From contig NC_057797.1 of assembly GCF_018294505.1 (NCBI RefSeq), positions 123,571,116 to 123,635,115 on the forward strand: a DNA stretch of 64,000 nt. Direction: 5' to 3'. The DNA comes from Triticum aestivum (lineage: Eukaryota; Streptophyta; Magnoliopsida; Poales; Poaceae). The notes beneath the pieces were generated by a model. The model made no database searches and was not told the DNA's origin. It saw only the letters and a list, made by a program, of their open reading frames with translations. Positions 60,117 through 64,000 of the stretch are shown here, one piece after another (position 1 is the first letter of the stretch; each line of letters opens with the position of its first letter). Both the position numbers and the translations under genes were made by a program.

Positions 60117-60980
60117 CTAAAATTCAAAGAAGGCAGGAGCAGGGAGAGCGACGTGATAGGTGCGTCGTCTGTCAAAGATTAGTCGGTACTGGAGGAACTG
60201 ATTGTTCCTCTCAACAAAATGATGACGAACCATGGAATTATAATCTAAATAAGCAGGAGGCGACTCAATATCATCTCCATGTATGGGTATCTCAAGAAAA
60301 TCAGCTAAACGGGTTGCATAAATTCCACCAATGAAATCTCCATTAATTTTGTTATTATGCAACCTGCGTGCAACAATGGCCCCCAAGTTATATTGTCTAT
60401 CTCCTAATACAGCACTCTTGAGAACACTAAGATCTGGCACACACATGTGACATGCCTCATCCTTACCATTTATGCATCTACCTATAAAGAGAGCAAAATA
60501 ATGTATAACAGGAAAATGAATGCTCCCTATGGTAGCTTGCGTGATTTCCCTAGATTCCCCCACAGTTATACTAGCAAGAAAGTCTCTATATTCAGATTTG
60601 CGAGGTTCACTAGCATTACCCCACTGTGGGAGTTTACAAGCAGTGTTAAAATCTTCTAAGTCCATGGTATAAGATTTATCATAAAGATCAGACAGGACAG
60701 TTTGAGAATTGCGTGATGATGAAAATTCAAACCTTCTCACAAAGGAATCAGTGAGGTAGTGGTACTGACGGCACTTATCTGCCACGAAGCTCTCAAGATC
60801 GGCATTACGAACATATGCTTCAAATTCCTCCTTGATTCCTGCTCGAACCATGAAGTCCTCTGACGGCCATTCACAAGGCCGCACTTGAGCATCCCTTGGT
60901 GGTTCATTGTCCGGCTCACGTATTGCGGGCCTGGGTCCTTGCTTCCTTGAGGAACCACCTTGGTACATTTTCCTAAACAT
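60117..60980 (-). CDS. ATHILA ORF1-like protein (287 codons) of H
   Basis: An intact frame from ATG 60980 (MFRKMYQGGSS) to the stop at 60117. After a basic, Pro-containing N-terminus (about 40 residues), the protein resembles the plant ATHILA ORF-1 family, with segments such as YDKSYTMDLEDFNTACKLPQW (shortened here) and FPVIHYFALFIGRC. Its role is unknown. It lies downstream of gag-protease, separated by an LTR-like promoter segment and a candidate leader intron, so it may be made from its own transcript. It is the least damaged gene in H. The family call is from recall, not a search. Confidence 0.6.
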   Translation of the reverse strand: MFRKMYQGGSSRKQGPRPAIREPDNEPPRDAQVRPCEWPSEDFMVRAGIKEEFEAYVRNADLESFVADKCRQYHYLTDSFVRRFEFSSSRNSQTVLSDLYDKSYTMDLEDFNTACKLPQWGNASEPRKSEYRDFLASITVGESREITQATIGSIHFPVIHYFALFIGRCINGKDEACHMCVPDLSVLKSAVLGDRQYNLGAIVARRLHNNKINGDFIGGIYATRLADFLEIPIHGDDIESPPAYLDYNSMVRHHFVERNNQFLQYRLIFDRRRTYHVALPAPAFFEF

Positions 60981-61002
60981 ATTTCTTCCTCTGAAAAATT
61001 TC

Positions 61003-61222
61003 TGAAATTTTTAGTAACTTAAAATAGAAGTGAACCAAACTCAACAAAATTGATAGCAACTACTCCTACAAGTGCCTAGAGGATATATCATGCATTAAAA
61101 CTACTTTTGACCACATAAATTTGACATGCAAGCTCAAGAACAGGGTCACCTAAGCAGCAAAAATTTGCAATGAATAAAGCACTAGAACAAAAACTAATTG
61201 GACCATTGGAGGAGTCACATAC
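61003..61222 (-). other. Candidate leader intron before the ORF1-like gene of H
   Basis: Donor CTTTG|GTATGTG (plus 61216-61222 as CACATAC) and acceptor ATTTTTCAG (near 61003) bracket 0.22 kb of AT-rich sequence upstream of ATG 60980. Based only on splice consensus and position. Confidence 0.4.
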
Positions 61223-61600
61223 CAAAGAACAATCCCCCAAAGCAGTTTTGTGAATGGAGCTTTGAGCAAGGAGATCGAAAATGGCAGCAAGATGAGCAAT
61301 AACTCGGGTTTGAGCTGGCTAGTGATTTTTTGGGAGGAAGAAGGAGTGTGAGGTGGCTGGAATAAGTGGAGGGGACCTAGGTGGGGTCCACGAGGCAGGG
61401 GGCGCGCCCAGGGGGTGGGTGCGCCCTCCACCCTCGTGGGCACGTGGCTGCTCCCCCTGCTGTGTTCTCAGTGCCAGATATTCTCAAATATTCTAGAAAA
61501 AATCATAATTAATTTTCAGGGCATTTGGATAACTTTTATTTTTGGGGTATTTTTATTGCATAGATAATTCAGAAAACAGACAAAAAATACTATTTTTACT
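61223..61600 (-). promoter_or_regulatory. LTR-like internal promoter segment of H
   Basis: In the same order as in H's LTR, it holds CCTGAAAAT, an A/T-rich stretch, CCCACGAGGGTGGAGGGCGC-like GC-rich inverted repeats (61380-61440) and a pyrimidine-rich leader ending in CTCACACTCC. A clear TATA is lacking (only CTTATT near 61360). It precedes the ORF1-like gene and could drive it. Confidence 0.45.
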
Positions 61601-61764
61601 TTATTTAATTTAAATAACAGGAAGTAAAAAGAGGGTACAGAGAGTTGTGCTTTCTAACTTCATCCATCTCATGCTCATCAAAAGGAATCCACTAACAAGG
61701 TTGATCAGGTCTTGTTAACAAACTCATTTCGAGTAACATGAAACCGGAGAAATTTCGAATAACA

Positions 61765-64000
61765 CTAGGTTACCTCAAATGGGATATGCATGTCCCCAAC
61801 AATAAGAATATCATATTTCTTCTTGACAGTAGGAAGAGGAAATTCAAAACCTCCAATAGTGATTGTTGAAATTTTTCCAATAGAATTGATATTGTGTACT
61901 TGAGGTTGTTTCCTCGGAAAGTGTACCATATGCTCATTACTATTAACATGAAAAGTGACATTTCCTTTGGTGCAATCAATAACAGCCCCTGCAGTATTCA
62001 AGAAGGGTCTTTCAAGAATAATGGACATACTATCGTCCTCGGGAATATCAAGAATAACAAAGTCCATTAGGATAGTAACGTTTGCAACCACAACACGCAC
62101 ATCCTCACAAATACCGACAGGTACATCAGTTGATTTGTCAGCCATTTGCAAAAATATTTCAGTAGGTGTCAACTTATTCAAGTCAAGTCTACGATATAAA
62201 GAGAGAGGCATAACACTAACACCGCCTCCAAGATCACATAAAGCAGTTTTAACATAGTTTCTTTTAATGGACCATGGTATAGTTGGTACTCCTGGATCTC
62301 CAAGTTTCTTTGGTATTCCACCCTTAAAAGTATAATTAGCAAGCATGGTGGAAATTTCAACTTCCGGTATCTTTCTTTTATTAGTAACAATTTCCTTCAT
62401 ATATTTAGCATAAGGGTTCATTTTAAGCATATCAGTCAAGCGCATACGCAAAAAGATAGGTCTAATCATTTCAGCAAAGCGCTCAAAATCCTCATCATCC
62501 TTTTTCTTGGATGGTTTAGGAGGAAAAGGCATGGGTTTCTGAACCCATGGTTCTCTTTCTTTACCGTGCTTCCTAGCAACAAAGTCTCTTTTATCATAAC
62601 GTTGATTCTTTGATTGTGGGTTATCAAGATCAACGGCAGGTTCAATCTCTACATCATTATCATTGCTAGGTTGAGCATCAACATGAACATCATCATTAAC
62701 ATTATCACTAGTTTCATGTTCATTACCGGATTGTGTTTCAGCATCAGAAATAGAAATATCATTGGGATTCTCAGGTGTGTCAACAACAGGTTCACTAGAA
62801 GCATGCAAAGTCCTATCATTTTTCTTTTTCTTCCTTTTAGAAGGACTAGGTACATCTACATTAGCGCTCTGAGAATCTTGCTCAATTCTCTTAGGATGGC
62901 CCTCTGGATAAAAAGGTTCCTGAGTCATTTTACCACCTCTAGTCATAACTCTAACATCATTATCATTCTTCTTATTATTTAATTCATTGAGCAAATCATT
63001 CTGAGCTTTAAGCACTTGTTCTACTTGAGTGGTAACCATAGAAGCATGTTTACTAATAATTTTAAGTTCACCTTTAACATTAGCCATATAATCACCCAAG
63101 TGTTCAAGCATATCAGCATTGTGTTTCAATTGTCTACCAACATAAGCATTGAAGTTTTTTTGTTTAACCATAAAGTCATCAAACTCATCCAAGCATGGGC
63201 TAGCAAACTTAGTAAATGGGATTTCATATCTATCGAATCTATAGAGAGAATTTACCTTTACTACCTCTGTCGGGTTATCAAGACCATGTATTTCTTCAAC
63301 AGGCGGCAAATTAAGACCATGTATTTCTTCAATAGGTGGTAAATTCTTAATATCTTCATTTTTAATACATTTTTATTTCATAGATTTCTTTGCCTCTTGC
63401 ATATCTTCAGGACTGAGAAATAGAATACCCCTCTTCTTCGGAGTTGGCTTAGAAGTTGGTTCAGGAAGTGTCCAATTATTTTCATTTGTCAACATATTAT
63501 TCAATAGCAATTCAGCCTAATCAACAGTTCTTTCCCTAAAAACACAACCAACACAACTATCCAGGTGGTCTCTGGAAGCATCGGTTAGTCCATTATAAAA
63601 GATATCAAGTATTTCATTTTTCTTGAGAGGATGATCAGGCAAAGCATTAAGTAATCGAAGAAGCCTCCCCCAAGCTTGTGGGAGACTCTCTTCTTCAATT
63701 TGCACAAAATTATATATTTCCCTTAAAGCAGCTTGTTTCTTATGAGTGGGAAATATTTAGCAGAGAAGTAATAAATCATGTCCTAGGGACTACGCACACA
63801 ACCAGGATCAAGAGAATTAAACCATGTTTTAGCATCACCCTTTAATGAGAACAGAAATAACTTAAGGATAAAGTAATAGCGAGTTTTCTCATCATGAGTA
63901 AACAGGGTGGCTATATCATTTAATTTAGTAGGATGTGCCACAACAGTTTCAGATTCATAGCCATAAAAAGGATCAGATTCAACCAAAGTAATTAACTCAG
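61765..64000 (-). pseudogene. gag: H gag-protease, 5' end beyond window
   Basis: From the right edge, a gag core (SLKGDAKTWFNSL, about 63830; LPQAWGRLLRLL, about 63675) is followed by a hydrophilic linker and an aspartic protease region near the end (LCDLGGGVSVMPLSLY, where the usual DLG-A-S core reads DLG-G-G). Frame change between 63783 and 63705, stops near 63517 and 63374; from 63309 it is open for 514 codons. It ends at 61765 with no RT after it. Athila-type Gag and protease would be the product. Confidence 0.8.
63281..63346 (-). repeat. 33 bp in-frame tandem duplication in H gag
   Basis: Two adjacent 33 bp units (63281-63313 and 63314-63346) give two 11-residue LPPxEEIHGLN units with a few substitutions. 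Confidence 0.8.

Larger units (their letters stand above)
56509..64000 (-). mobile_element. Element H: Athila-like Ty3/gypsy element without visible RT/integrase
   Basis: 3' LTR 56509-57910, polypurine tract, 2 kb of noncoding sequence, an ATHILA ORF1-like gene, an LTR-like segment and gag-protease that runs off the right edge. About 0.8 kb separates the protease end (61765) from the ORF1-like gene, too little for RT, RNase H and integrase. It is presumably mobilised in trans if at all. The five bases before its left end are TATAT; the right end is not in view. Confidence 0.85.

Overview
The window is intergenic DNA from a large grass genome, almost certainly Triticeae (wheat, Aegilops, rye or barley). 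I see no host gene, tRNA or rRNA. Nearly every base belongs to LTR retrotransposons or their remnants. The Triticeae call rests on a recognisable Angela/WIS-type LTR (from 42818), Maximus/SIRE-type copia elements with LTRs starting TGTAAGTGCATC, and an Athila-like gypsy LTR ending at a GGGGGAGT polypurine tract. Lineage names are from memory of these families and were not searched.

Left nest (1-42339). Three related Maximus/SIRE-type copia elements lie on the minus strand and are best read as inserted one into another. C (5' LTR 41005-42339) is interrupted in gag by B (5' LTR 37666-38998). B is interrupted downstream of pol by A (5' LTR 29432-30765). A runs off the left edge through an env-like gene (1-3470). 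A is split in its integrase by D (7170-25848; target duplication CTGCA), a pol-less gypsy element of probable Tat type that carries a long antisense, apparently intron-containing gene. D's 3' LTR is in turn split by E (7530-18919; duplication CTGGT), a Tekay/Del-like gypsy element with a 4.2 kb LTR and a decayed gag-pol.

Right nest (42340-64000). A 0.48 kb piece of another gypsy LTR separates the two nests. G, an Angela-like copia element on the plus strand (42818-56508), has its 5' LTR split by F (43975-53115; duplication CCTTC), a minus-strand copia element with both LTRs. G's internal region is cut off by H (56509 to the right edge), an Athila-like gypsy element on the minus strand with gag-protease and an ATHILA ORF1-like gene but no visible reverse transcriptase, RNase H or integrase.

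No element looks fully coding-competent. Nonsense changes, frameshifts and deletions are present throughout, many of them C-to-T or G-to-A. The most notable patterns are: (i) a regular array of 14 short palindromes (TCGGT-N3-ACCGA) in each F LTR, arranged as seven pairs 21-23 bp apart and upstream of the TATA box; (ii) candidate internal promoters with leader introns ahead of the env-like genes of both the SIRE-type and Athila-type elements; (iii) the antisense spliced gene in D; and (iv) the self-nesting of one copia family.
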